A stretch of 64,000 bases of DNA from an uncultured Clostridia bacterium (GTDB lineage: Bacteria > Bacillota > Clostridia > Oscillospirales > Ruminococcaceae). A program made the position numbers and the translations under genes. Within the stretch, counting starts at the first letter, position 1; each line of letters begins with the position of its first letter. The stretch spans positions 1-64,000 of the forward strand of contig CANQUJ010000011.1 in NCBI GenBank assembly GCA_947627005.1. Direction: 5' to 3'. This document shows positions 56,190 through 64,000 of this stretch, piece by piece. The notes under the pieces were generated by a model. It was not told the DNA's origin. It worked only from the letters and a program-made list of their open reading frames with translations, and did no database searches.

Positions 56190-56460
56190 AATTATCGAAA
56201 AAATGTGTTAGAATAACTTTTAATATCAAACGCAAAGACTGAGAGAGTAAGCCGCAAGGGATTATAGAGAGGGGCTGCATGAGCTGAAACGGCCCTATTT
56301 CCGACCGGCCGAAGTTCACTCACGAGCGGTTCCGCTGAAGCTTTTTGTTGTAGGCGGAAACGCACCCGCGGCGTTATCGCGGAGGAAGTGTCTGCTTCCG
56401 CAGGGTGGTTTATAAGCATAGCTTAAAGTTATGTCCCGGTTTCGGGGCATTTTTGTTTGA
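56186..56460 (+). promoter_or_regulatory. T-box leader of pheST, Phe (UUC) specifier, with promoter
   Basis: Promoter TTGAAA (56186-56191), 17 bases, TAGAAT (56209-56214). The specifier context GAAGTTCACTCACGAG gives TTC (Phe) at 56315-56317. The T-box sequence is CAGGGTGGTTTA (56401-56412), less canonical than the usual form. A terminator follows: ATGTCCCGG/CGGGGCAT with TTTTTG (about 56431-56455). Uncharged tRNA-Phe would raise pheST expression. Confidence 0.85.
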
Positions 56461-56493
56461 TAAAGGAAATTTTACCGAAAGGAAGAAAAACCA

Positions 56494-57513
56494 ATGAAAC
56501 AAGCACTTGAAAAGATCGAGCTTGCCGCCAAGGCCGAGCTTGAGAAAATCGGCGACTCTGCCGAGCTTGAAAACCTAAGGATCAAGTTTTTGGGCAAAAA
56601 AGGCGAGCTTACGGCGATTTTAAAACAGATGGCCGCGCTTTCGGCGGAAGAGAGGCCGGTTATCGGCCAGCTTGCGAACCGAGTCAGGGCGGATATCGAA
56701 GAGGCGGTCGCCCAAAAGGCGGCGGAACTTAAAGCCGAGGCTTCGCAGAGAAGGCTTATAGAAGAGCGGCTCGACGTAACCCTGCCCGGAAAGGCCCCCA
56801 AGCTCGGCAAGCTTCACCCGATGGATTCGGTCATGCACGAGATAGAAGATATCTTCATCGGCATGGGCTTCGATATAGTCGGCGGACCGGAGGTTGAATA
56901 CGACTACTACAACTTCGAGGCGCTAAATATCCCGCCGGATCACCCCGCGCGCGACACGCAGGACACTTTCTATATTTCCGACAATATTCTTTTAAGGACC
57001 CAGACCTCGTCGGTACAGATCCACGTTATGGAAAACCGCAAGCCGCCGATAAGAATAGTCTCTCCCGGAAGGGTCTACCGTTCCGACGCCGTAGACGCGA
57101 CCCATTCGCCTATATTCCACCAGATCGAAGGGCTTGTGGTCGATAAAGGAATCACGATGGCCGACCTTATCGGGACCCTCGATATGCTGATGAAGCGGCT
57201 TTACGGCGAGGAATGTAAAATAAGGCTTAGGCCCCACCACTTCCCGTTTACCGAGCCCTCGGCCGAAGTCGACGTTTTGTGCTTCAACTGCGGCGGCAAG
57301 GGCTGCTCGATGTGCAAGGGCGAGGGATATGTAGAGCTTTTGGGCGCGGGAATGGTCCACCCGAAGGTTCTTCGCAACTGCGGGATAGACCCGGATGTAT
57401 ATTCCGGCTTCGCTTTCGGCCTTGGGCTTGAGAGAATCGTTATGAGAAAATACGGCGTCAACGACATGAGGCTTCTTTACGAGAACGACCTTCGGTTCCT
57501 TGAGCAGTTCTGA
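56494..57513 (+). CDS. pheS: Phenylalanyl-tRNA synthetase alpha chain
   Basis: 339 residues: an N-terminal coiled coil and a class II core with [62 protein letters not shown] and [10 protein letters not shown]. The insert [28 protein letters not shown] is normal for this family. It aminoacylates tRNA-Phe with PheT. GAAAGGAAG precedes the ATG. Confidence 0.97.
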   Translation: MKQALEKIELAAKAELEKIGDSAELENLRIKFLGKKGELTAILKQMAALSAEERPVIGQLANRVRADIEEAVAQKAAELKAEASQRRLIEERLDVTLPGKAPKLGKLHPMDSVMHEIEDIFIGMGFDIVGGPEVEYDYYNFEALNIPPDHPARDTQDTFYISDNILLRTQTSSVQIHVMENRKPPIRIVSPGRVYRSDAVDATHSPIFHQIEGLVVDKGITMADLIGTLDMLMKRLYGEECKIRLRPHHFPFTEPSAEVDVLCFNCGGKGCSMCKGEGYVELLGAGMVHPKVLRNCGIDPDVYSGFAFGLGLERIVMRKYGVNDMRLLYENDLRFLEQF

Positions 57514-57531
57514 TTAAAGGGGGGTATAATT

Positions 57532-59922
57532 ATGAATCTTTCGATGAAATGGCTCGCGGACTACGTCAAAGTCGACGTCGACGCGAAAAAATATTGCTAC
57601 GATTTAACCATGACCGGCTCTAAGGTCGAGGGATACGAGGTAGAGGGAGAGAACATCAAAAACGTCGTAGTCGGAAAGCTTCTCTCGGTCGTTCCTCACG
57701 AAAACTCCGACCATCTGGTGGTCTGCCAAGTAGACGTCGGAAAGGAAGAACCAATACAAATCGTCACCGGCGCAAATAACGTCAAGGCGGGGGATCTCGT
57801 CCCTGTCGCGCTCGACGGTTCGGACCTTCCGAACGGCGTTCACATCAAAAAGGGCAAGCTTCGCGGGGTCGAGTCAAACGGAATGTTATGCTCGCTCGGC
57901 GAGCTCGGGCTTACAAAGCACGACTTTCCCTATGCGATAGAAGACGGAATATTTATCTTGGAGGAAGACTGCAAGCCCGGCGACGATATCCGCGAGGCTA
58001 TCGGCCTTAACGACACTTCGGTGGAGTTCGAGATAACCTCTAACCGGCCCGACTGCCTGTCGGTCATCGGCCTTGCAAGAGAGACCGCCGCGACCTACGG
58101 CATACCTTTCGAGACCCCGAAGCCGGAATACAACGGTATCCGCGGGAATGTTACGGACAGCCTTAACGTGGTAGTCGAGAACGAAGAGCTTTGCAAGCGC
58201 TATATCGGCGGAATGGTCAAAAACGTCAAGATAGGCCCGTCGCCCCGCTGGATGAGGGAAAGGCTTCGCGCCTCGGGCGTAAGGCCGATAAACAACCTCG
58301 TCGATATAACAAACTACGTCATGCTCGAATACGGCCAGCCGATGCACGCGTTCGACGCACGATTCATCGTCGGAAACGAGATCCACGTCAGAAACGCCCG
58401 CGAAGGCGAGACTATCACCACCCTCGACGGCACGGTTCGCGAGCTTTCGCCCGAAATGCTCGTCATCGCCGACACCGAAAAGCCGGTGGCGGTCGCCGGG
58501 GTTATGGGCGGGGAATACAGCGGAATTATGGACGACACCGTAGACGTCATCTTCGAGTCGGCCTGCTTCGACGGCGCTTCTATAAGGCGGACCGCCAAAA
58601 AGCTCGGAATGAGGACCGATTCCTCCGCAAGATTTGAAAAGGGCCTCGACCAAGAGGGCTGTATGCCAGCTATTCTTCGCGCGTTCCAACTCGTAGAGAT
58701 TTTGGCCTGCGGCGAGCCGCTCGACACCGTTATCGACTGCTGCGCCAAAAAGCGCGAAAGAAAAACCGTCGACTTCGACCCGAAGTGGATAAACTCCTTC
58801 CTCGGGACGGATATCCCCCGCGAGGATATGGTCAAATACCTCAAAAACATCGGCTTCGAGGTGGTTCTGAATAAAGTTATCGTTCCGTCGTTCAGGGTGG
58901 ATATCGAGTGCAACGCCGACATCGCCGAAGAGGTCGCGCGGTTCTACGGATATAACAACATCAAAGGGACCGAGCTCACCGGGGTCGCGAACGCGAGGCT
59001 TACCGAAGACAGAAAGCTTAGAAGAAAGCTCGAGCAGGCCTGCAACGCCCTCGGACTTTACCAGATAGAGACTTTCAGCTTCATCTCGCCTAAATACTAC
59101 GACAAGATCGGCCTTCCGAAGGATTCAAAGCTTCGCGAAAGCGTCACCATCTCTAACCCCCTCGGCGAGGATACCTCGGTCATGAGAACCACCGTCCTGC
59201 CCTCGATGTGCGAGGTTTTGGCGAGAAACTATAACCTTAGAAACCCCGAGGCTTCGCTGTTTGAGCTCGGTACGGAATATCTTCCGACCGAAGAGGGCAA
59301 GCTTCCGTATGAGCCGGACAGGCTTTCGATCGGCATATACGGCGGCGGGGCGGACTTCTATTCGCTAAAGGGGATAGTCGAAGAGATATTCGATTCTATC
59401 GGCATAGACGGCGTAGAATACGAGGCCGCCGACCAAAACTGCGGGTTCGACGAGGTTTCGATGTTCCACCCCGGAAGGGTCGCCGCCGCTTCGGTGAACG
59501 GCGAAAAGCTTGCGATTTTCGGCGAAATGCACCCCGAGATCGCCGAGGGCTACGGGATCGGAACAAGGGTATACTGCGCCAAGATAAACGTCGACGTTTT
59601 GCTTAAGCTCGACTATTCGGAGCGAGTATACAAGCCCCTTCCGAAATACCCCGCCGCGACGAGAGACATTTCGCTTATCTGCGACGATTCTCTTCCGGTC
59701 GCAAGCCTTGAAAAGCTTATAAAGGGCGCCGTCGGCTCGGTGCTCGAAAGGGTCAAGCTGTTCGACGTCTATAAGGGCGAGCAGATCGCCGGCGGAAAGA
59801 AATCGGTCGCGTTCTCGATAGTTATGCGCTCGGCCGAGGGGACCCTTAACGACGAGCAGGCCGACGCCGCGATGAAGCGGGTCAAAAAGGCCCTCGCCGA
59901 AATAGGCGCCGAAGTGAGATAA
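57532..59922 (+). CDS. pheT: Phenylalanyl-tRNA synthetase beta chain
   Basis: 796 residues with the usual order: tRNA-binding OB domain (about 40-150, VPHENSDHLVVCQVDVG), B3/B4 editing domain (about 210-380), B5 domain, core-like domain and a C-terminal ferredoxin-fold anticodon-binding domain (PKYPAATRDISLICDD). AAGGGGGG precedes the ATG, 18 bases after pheS. Confidence 0.97.
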   Translation: MNLSMKWLADYVKVDVDAKKYCYDLTMTGSKVEGYEVEGENIKNVVVGKLLSVVPHENSDHLVVCQVDVGKEEPIQIVTGANNVKAGDLVPVALDGSDLPNGVHIKKGKLRGVESNGMLCSLGELGLTKHDFPYAIEDGIFILEEDCKPGDDIREAIGLNDTSVEFEITSNRPDCLSVIGLARETAATYGIPFETPKPEYNGIRGNVTDSLNVVVENEELCKRYIGGMVKNVKIGPSPRWMRERLRASGVRPINNLVDITNYVMLEYGQPMHAFDARFIVGNEIHVRNAREGETITTLDGTVRELSPEMLVIADTEKPVAVAGVMGGEYSGIMDDTVDVIFESACFDGASIRRTAKKLGMRTDSSARFEKGLDQEGCMPAILRAFQLVEILACGEPLDTVIDCCAKKRERKTVDFDPKWINSFLGTDIPREDMVKYLKNIGFEVVLNKVIVPSFRVDIECNADIAEEVARFYGYNNIKGTELTGVANARLTEDRKLRRKLEQACNALGLYQIETFSFISPKYYDKIGLPKDSKLRESVTISNPLGEDTSVMRTTVLPSMCEVLARNYNLRNPEASLFELGTEYLPTEEGKLPYEPDRLSIGIYGGGADFYSLKGIVEEIFDSIGIDGVEYEAADQNCGFDEVSMFHPGRVAAASVNGEKLAIFGEMHPEIAEGYGIGTRVYCAKINVDVLLKLDYSERVYKPLPKYPAATRDISLICDDSLPVASLEKLIKGAVGSVLERVKLFDVYKGEQIAGGKKSVAFSIVMRSAEGTLNDEQADAAMKRVKKALAEIGAEVR

Positions 59923-59936
59923 TCCCGGGCAAACCT

Positions 59937-59972
59937 AAACCGCTCGGGCGATAAAGCTCGGGCGGTTTGTTG
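59937..59972 (+). terminator. Terminator of pheST
   Basis: AAACCGC (59937-59943) pairs with GCGGTTT (59962-59968), with inner CGGGC/GCTCG pairing, followed by GTTG. Confidence 0.7.
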
Positions 59973-60031
59973 TATCAAACAAAAGTTCTTTGCGCGATTT
60001 ATTTATTTTTTACAAATCTTACCTCGGGTAC

Positions 60032-60060
60032 TTGTTATTCGCGAAAAAATGCGATATAAT
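60032..60060 (+). promoter_or_regulatory. Promoter of the IreB-family gene
   Basis: TTGTTA (60032-60037), 17 bases, TATAAT (60055-60060). Confidence 0.6.
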
Positions 60061-60110
60061 AATCAATAAGTTCGATTGCGGAAGTTCTCTAAACGAAGGA
60101 GCTGAAATGT

Positions 60111-60365
60111 ATGCTGAATGACCGAACAATGACCTTTTCCGTTAAGCAGGACAGGCAGGACGAAATCAAAAAGACTCTGACCGCCGTATACGACGCGCTT
60201 TATGAAAAGGGCTACAACCCAGTAAACCAGATCGTCGGATACATTCTTTCGGAAGACCCGACCTACATCACCACATATAACAACGCAAGAAGCCTTATAA
60301 GGCATATCGACCGCGACGAGCTTTTGCAGGAAATGGTTAAAAGCTACCTTTCCGCCAAGGACTAA
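60111..60365 (+). CDS. IreB family regulatory phosphoprotein (UPF0297)
   Basis: 84 residues. TMTFSVKQDRQDEIKKTLTAVYDALYEKGYNPVNQIVGYILSEDPTYITTYNNARSLIR is the near-invariant core of the family. In Enterococcus, IreB is a substrate of the IreK kinase and affects cephalosporin resistance; in other Firmicutes the gene often precedes ruvX. Here no such neighbour follows on the plus strand. Confidence 0.93.
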   Translation: MLNDRTMTFSVKQDRQDEIKKTLTAVYDALYEKGYNPVNQIVGYILSEDPTYITTYNNARSLIRHIDRDELLQEMVKSYLSAKD

Positions 60366-60376
60366 ACAAAACTCAA

Positions 60377-60409
60377 CCCCGCGCTTAATTCGGCGCGGGG
60401 CGTTTTTTA
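60377..60409. terminator. Bidirectional terminator, IreB-family gene and MGMT-like gene
   Basis: CCCCGCGC (60377-60384) pairs with GCGCGGGG (60393-60400), followed by CGTTTTTTATT. Confidence 0.85.
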
Positions 60410-60721
60410 TTCTTCGCTCGGTCTCCAGCGGTATTTTTCCATAACGACCCTTCCGTCGTCGGTAAATTCCACTCCGTCTTTGGCCAAAAGCTCTCGCTGA
60501 ACGTTTATCCCGCCGAACGCGAAAGCCTCCGAAAGTCCGCCGTCTTTTCTGACGACTCTGTAACAGGGTATTCCGTCCGGGTCGGGGTTGACGTGAAGCG
60601 CATAGCCGACGACTCTGCTAAGCCGCGGGTTGCCCGCAAGCGCGGCGATCTGGCCGTAGCTCGCGACTTTCCCCCTCGGGATAAGCTTTACTATATCGTA
60701 AATCCTCTCAAAAGTGTTCAT
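60407..60721 (-). CDS. MGMT/ATL family protein (alkylguanine-DNA alkyltransferase-like)
   Basis: 104 residues corresponding to the C-terminal DNA-binding domain of Ogt-type proteins: FERIYDIVKLIPRGKVASYGQIAALAGNPRLSRVVGYAL. The active-site motif reads PCYRVV where PCHRVV is usual, so the acceptor Cys is present but the neighbouring His is Tyr. The protein may repair O6-alkylguanine or act as a damage-recognition ATL protein. It overlaps capA by four bases. Confidence 0.82.
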   Translation of the reverse strand: MNTFERIYDIVKLIPRGKVASYGQIAALAGNPRLSRVVGYALHVNPDPDGIPCYRVVRKDGGLSEAFAFGGINVQRELLAKDGVEFTDDGRVVMEKYRWRPSEE

Positions 60722-61992
60722 GATTCGCCGTCCGGCCGCTCGATTTTAAGGTATTCCTCCGGAATGTGGGCCAAAACTTTGTCTATGCTCTCCTGCGTAA
60801 AGCCCGGCGCGCCGTGGGAAGAAAGCTCTTCTTTGGTGTATTCGCAGTAGGGGACTATGTGAATCTGGTAATAATTCGCGCCGTATTGGGTTATTATCGG
60901 TATCGCCGCCGGGTCTTCTATCGAAATTTCGCCGGTCGACGAATTTTTCTTGACGGTAAGCTCGCCGATTATCCCGACGAGCGCCTTCGGGTTGTTCTGC
61001 GCAGAGACGAAATTTCCGAGGCAATAGAAGCAAAAGCCCTTCGTTCCGTCCTCCCGCTCGATATAAGCCGCCTCCTGCGCGGTGTGCGGCTGCGTTCCGA
61101 TGATTATATCCGCGCCCCAGTCGATAAACTGCTTCGCGAGGGTCCGCTGACTGTCGGTAACTTCGTTTGAGATCTCTTTTCCGAAGTGGGGCGAAACGAT
61201 AACCACGTCCGCAAGCTCTTTCGCGCGCTTGATCTGTTCCTCGATGACGTCGAGCTCTTTAAGATAAGTCACCTTGCAGGGCGAATCGCTCGGCAAAGAA
61301 AGGCCGTTCGTGTGCTCGGTATAGCCCAAAAAAGCAAAGGTTATTCCGTTTACCTCGAGGGTTCGGATGTTGTTCATATCCTCCTCGTCGCGATAAGCCC
61401 CGTAGCGGACTATCCCTTCCTGCGAATCCCAGAACCGCAGGGTCGCCAAAAGGCCCTCTTCGCCCCGGTCGAGAACGTGGTTATTTGACATCGAGAAAGC
61501 GTCAAAGCCGAGGTCGATCATCTGCTTTCCGAGGTCCGCCGGAGAGCAGAACTGTGGATAGTCCGACGGCTCAAGTTCGTCGGTGACTATCGTCTCTTGA
61601 TTCAAAATCGCAAGGTCTGCGTCTTTGATGTAGTGCTCGACCCGCTCGTAGACGTATGAAAAATCATACCCGCCGTCGTTGCCGTTTGATTTTGCGCGGC
61701 GCTTGGCCTGGTTGTATATCGAAGAGTGGATAAGATTATCCCCCGCGCAGACGAGCTTGACCTCGTAAATCTCCGGCTCTGCGGGCTCGGTCTCGGTTAT
61801 CGGCTCAGTCTCGGGCTCGGTCGCAGATTCGGTCAAAGCCGAACTCTCTTCGGCTTCGGGCTTCGGCTCGCTGTCCGAAAATTGCGTTTCTTCCGGGGTG
61901 GTTTGCTCGGCGGGGGGCTCTTCAATCCTCCCGCATGAAGACATCAGCGCGACGCAGCAGATCGCGCAGAAAAAGATTTTAAAAGCTTTCAT
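60718..61992 (-). CDS. CapA family (PgsA-like) lipoprotein
   Basis: 424 residues. The signal peptide ends in a lipobox at LMSSCGR, followed by a Glu/Pro/Thr-rich spacer (about 25-75). The CapA metallophosphoesterase-like domain shows LVCAGDNLIHSSI, LAILNQETI, FSMSNNHVLDRG, VIVSPHFGKE and ADIIIGTQPHTAQ. Relatives make poly-gamma-glutamate capsule; many stand-alone copies have unknown function. Confidence 0.85.
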   Translation of the reverse strand: MKAFKIFFCAICCVALMSSCGRIEEPPAEQTTPEETQFSDSEPKPEAEESSALTESATEPETEPITETEPAEPEIYEVKLVCAGDNLIHSSIYNQAKRRAKSNGNDGGYDFSYVYERVEHYIKDADLAILNQETIVTDELEPSDYPQFCSPADLGKQMIDLGFDAFSMSNNHVLDRGEEGLLATLRFWDSQEGIVRYGAYRDEEDMNNIRTLEVNGITFAFLGYTEHTNGLSLPSDSPCKVTYLKELDVIEEQIKRAKELADVVIVSPHFGKEISNEVTDSQRTLAKQFIDWGADIIIGTQPHTAQEAAYIEREDGTKGFCFYCLGNFVSAQNNPKALVGIIGELTVKKNSSTGEISIEDPAAIPIITQYGANYYQIHIVPYCEYTKEELSSHGAPGFTQESIDKVLAHIPEEYLKIERPDGES

Positions 61993-62008
61993 ATAACGCC
62001 TCTTGCGC

Positions 62009-62338
62009 TCAAAGGTCCTCCGTAGAGTCGCCTTGAGCGATTATCTTTTTTATAAGCTTGCAGATTAAATATATCCCCCAAGGGATAAGGCAGGCGGCCA
62101 AAAGAACCGCCGCCCAGACCGCCAGAATAAGGTATCCTATTCCGTCCCAGCCGCCCGCGGTTATCGCGCCGATAAACAGCAGCGCGGTTATAACCGCAAA
62201 AATCGCGCTCGGGATAAGCCTTATTATCAGCGACTTGACGTTAAAACATAGGACAAGCTGAACTATAAAGCAGAGCGGAATTGCCAAAAACAGAAGAATT
62301 TCGCCGAGGTTTGCCGCGCCGACGTGAACGTCCATCAT
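62009..62338 (-). CDS. Small membrane protein, three to four helices
   Basis: 109 residues, mostly hydrophobic (LGEILLFLAIPLCFIVQLVLCFNVKSLIIRLIPSAIFAVITALLF, LAVWAAVLLAACLIPWGIYLI) with a charged C-terminus. Family not recognised. It lies 16 bases upstream of capA and 18 bases downstream of the oxidoreductase gene, all on the minus strand, so they probably share a transcript. Confidence 0.6.
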   Translation of the reverse strand: MMDVHVGAANLGEILLFLAIPLCFIVQLVLCFNVKSLIIRLIPSAIFAVITALLFIGAITAGGWDGIGYLILAVWAAVLLAACLIPWGIYLICKLIKKIIAQGDSTEDL

Positions 62339-62356
62339 AAGCTTCGGCCCCTTTCG

Positions 62357-63958
62357 TCAGAGGTGATTTTTAAGGGTCTCGCGGACTGCGCCCTTTCCGG
62401 CGATAAGCTCTTTGAAGTATTCCTCAATTTTCTCTCCGAGCCCTATCTCGACGAGGTTCGAGCCGAAAATAGTCTCGTTTTCAAGGATCGGCCTAAGCTT
62501 TTCGCCGACCGTCTCGGGTCTGCCTATCTCTATCCCCGCAAGCTTTGCCTGAAGCTCGTCCTTAAGTGGGTCTGAAGAGACCTCGATGGGTTCGAGGTTG
62601 TCGTCGAGCGCCAAAAGATATCTAAGCCAGCCCGCAATCGCGAGCGGAACCGCCTTAAGCTTTGAAATTTTCCCGATTTTCGCGTAGCTTTTAATGGTCT
62701 CGCCGAATCTTATCCCCACCTTTTGCGAGGTGTCGGTCGCTATCCTCTGCGGCGCGTCGGGCATAAACGGGTTGGGCAGGCGTTCGTTGACTACCTCGTC
62801 GATAAAGGCGCGGGGGCTTATTATCTTCGGGTCGACTACGACCGGCAGGCCCTCGTCGTAGCCCAATTTTTTAATGAGTTTGACGAGCTCCTCGTCCTTC
62901 ATTTCCTCGCAGATCAGCGTATATCCGAGCATACAGCCGTATACCGCCAGCGCGGTGTGAAGCGGGTTGAGGCAGGTCGTGACCTTCATTCTCTCGGTCT
63001 TGTTGACGGTCTCGCGGTCGGTAAGGTATACCCCCGCCTTTTCAAGCGGCGGCCGGCCGTTCGGGAAGTCGTCTTCAATGACGAGATACTGCGGCCTCTC
63101 GGCATTTACGAACGGCGCGATGTAGGTGTTTTTAGAGGTTATTATCGGCGACATATCCTCTATCCCCGCGGCGGCCAGCTTTTCTTCGACGGTTTTCGCG
63201 GGGCGGGGGGTGATCTTGTCGATCATCGACCAGGGGAAGGATACCGCCCGGCTTTCGAGGTAGTCGGTGAACTCCTTCGGCGCGAAGCCCTTTTCTACCC
63301 ACGCTTTCGCGACCGTCATAACCGAGCTTTTAAGTTTTTCGCCGTTGTGCGAGCAGTTGTCCATCGAAACCACCGCCAAAGGCAGTCTTCCGGCCTTGAA
63401 TCTTTCAAAAAGCATCGCCGCGACAAAGCTCATCGCGTGGCGGGGCTTTTCGGGGCCGTTTGAAATGTCGCTCTCGACTATCGGCAAAAGCTCGCCCGAG
63501 GTGTTTTTTATAGCGTAGCCCTTTTCGGTGATGGTGAAGCTTATCATCTGTAAAGAGGGCGAGGCGAATATCTCTTTGAATTTAGCCATCTCGGCCTTGT
63601 CGCCGCAGTCGGCCTTAAGAGCGCCGACTATCGAGCCCAAAATTTCGCAGTCGGTCGAGCCGTCGGGGTTTAGGCTTACGTTTAAGGTAAGATTGTCGAA
63701 CGGCTTGTATATTTTGTCGATGATTTCATAGTCAAAGGTGTCGGCCGCGATAATCCCGCGGTCCGAAAGGCCGTCGTTTAAAAGCTTTTGCTGGATCGAG
63801 CCGATAAACCCTCTGAAAATATTTCCCGCGCCGAAGTGAAGCCAGATCGGCTTCTCTGCGGTCTGTTCCGCGACTTTCGCGACGTCGTATTTCGGCAGGG
63901 CGACCCCCGCCGCTTCCCACGCGGATTTATTCTTTAAAGAGGCAATGTTAAGTTTCAT
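62357..63958 (-). CDS. Mannitol dehydrogenase family oxidoreductase (tagaturonate/fructuronate or mannitol type)
   Basis: 533 residues. The NAD-binding motif WLHFGAGNIFRGF is at the N-terminus; VVSMDNCSHNG and the catalytic KVTTCLNPLHTALAVYG (Lys, Asn, His) place it in the polyol-specific long-chain dehydrogenase family. It may reduce fructuronate to mannonate (UxuB) or oxidise mannitol; no uxuA or other neighbours decide this. Weak ribosome site; the true promoter lies beyond the window. Confidence 0.85.
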   Translation of the reverse strand: MKLNIASLKNKSAWEAAGVALPKYDVAKVAEQTAEKPIWLHFGAGNIFRGFIGSIQQKLLNDGLSDRGIIAADTFDYEIIDKIYKPFDNLTLNVSLNPDGSTDCEILGSIVGALKADCGDKAEMAKFKEIFASPSLQMISFTITEKGYAIKNTSGELLPIVESDISNGPEKPRHAMSFVAAMLFERFKAGRLPLAVVSMDNCSHNGEKLKSSVMTVAKAWVEKGFAPKEFTDYLESRAVSFPWSMIDKITPRPAKTVEEKLAAAGIEDMSPIITSKNTYIAPFVNAERPQYLVIEDDFPNGRPPLEKAGVYLTDRETVNKTERMKVTTCLNPLHTALAVYGCMLGYTLICEEMKDEELVKLIKKLGYDEGLPVVVDPKIISPRAFIDEVVNERLPNPFMPDAPQRIATDTSQKVGIRFGETIKSYAKIGKISKLKAVPLAIAGWLRYLLALDDNLEPIEVSSDPLKDELQAKLAGIEIGRPETVGEKLRPILENETIFGSNLVEIGLGEKIEEYFKELIAGKGAVRETLKNHL

Positions 63959-64000
63959 TTTTTGTTATCCTCCGCTTTGCAAATCGCTTCCCACAATCCG

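Overview
The window is a chromosomal stretch of about 64 kb from an anaerobic, fibre-degrading Clostridia member, most likely of the Ruminococcaceae/Oscillospirales type. The signs are: a ferredoxin-dependent keto-acid oxidoreductase, a ferredoxin-thioredoxin-reductase-like protein, the sporulation protease SpoIVB, T-box leaders, DapL-type lysine synthesis, TTGACA-N17-TATAAT promoters with strong purine-rich ribosome sites, and a scattered set of plant-cell-wall enzymes (GH10, GH51, GH5, GH31) with two energy-saving phosphorylases (GH94, GH130). Coding DNA is moderately GC-rich with GC-rich third positions, so many long antisense open frames are shadows.

Layout. 1-2000: the edge of an SOS-controlled cassette (LexA boxes) fused to a 5'-truncated mcrB followed by an intact mcrC. 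2000-2900: GC-rich intergenic repeats. 2926-4324: FTR-like protein, thioredoxin, MscS channel. 4381-11274 (minus): complete F-type ATP synthase operon atpIBEFHAGDC, whose c subunit carries a two-carboxylate motif suggesting Na+ coupling. 11515-12855: GH10 xylanase lipoprotein, followed by repeats that include an inverted copy of the first repeat region. 13872-18532: lysine riboswitch and dapA-lysA-dapF-dapL, then an FNT-type channel. 19220-20300: a tandem array of three type I toxin-antitoxin-like units plus an orphan antitoxin-like RNA. 20386-22423: PspC, DUF6171, GH51. 22569-30086: a T-box-led cluster (HTH-cupin-acyl-CoA ligase fusion, GNAT, ParA-like ATPase, VorDABC-type oxidoreductase) followed by ilvE, read here as a route from branched short-chain fatty acids to isoleucine and other branched-chain amino acids. 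30200-33276: GH5 endoglucanase and two highly expressed paralogous surface proteins. 33330-39441: proC, DUF3737, a hairpin-rich island with terminal inverted repeats, GH31, a CPBP protease, two convergent HTH genes, tRNA-Ala. 40088-51074: DUF4867, DegV, GH130, DUF1836, DUF1934, murI, small membrane proteins, spoIVB, GH94, an AraC regulator. 51159-60365: prfC, tRNA-Val, tgt, mntP, gph, a Phe T-box with pheST, and IreB. 60407-63958 (minus): MGMT-like protein, CapA lipoprotein, membrane protein, mannitol-dehydrogenase-family oxidoreductase.

Together the genes describe a cell that cuts xylan, beta-glucan, arabinoxylan and xyloglucan outside or at its surface, conserves energy by phosphorolysis inside, uses ferredoxin chemistry, and controls amino-acid supply by RNA sensors (one L-box, two T-boxes). 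The most interesting pieces are the Ile-type T-box placed on a CoA-ligase/Vor cluster, the tandem type I toxin array, the paired surface proteins with divergent sortase-like tails, and several undescribed structured repeat families.
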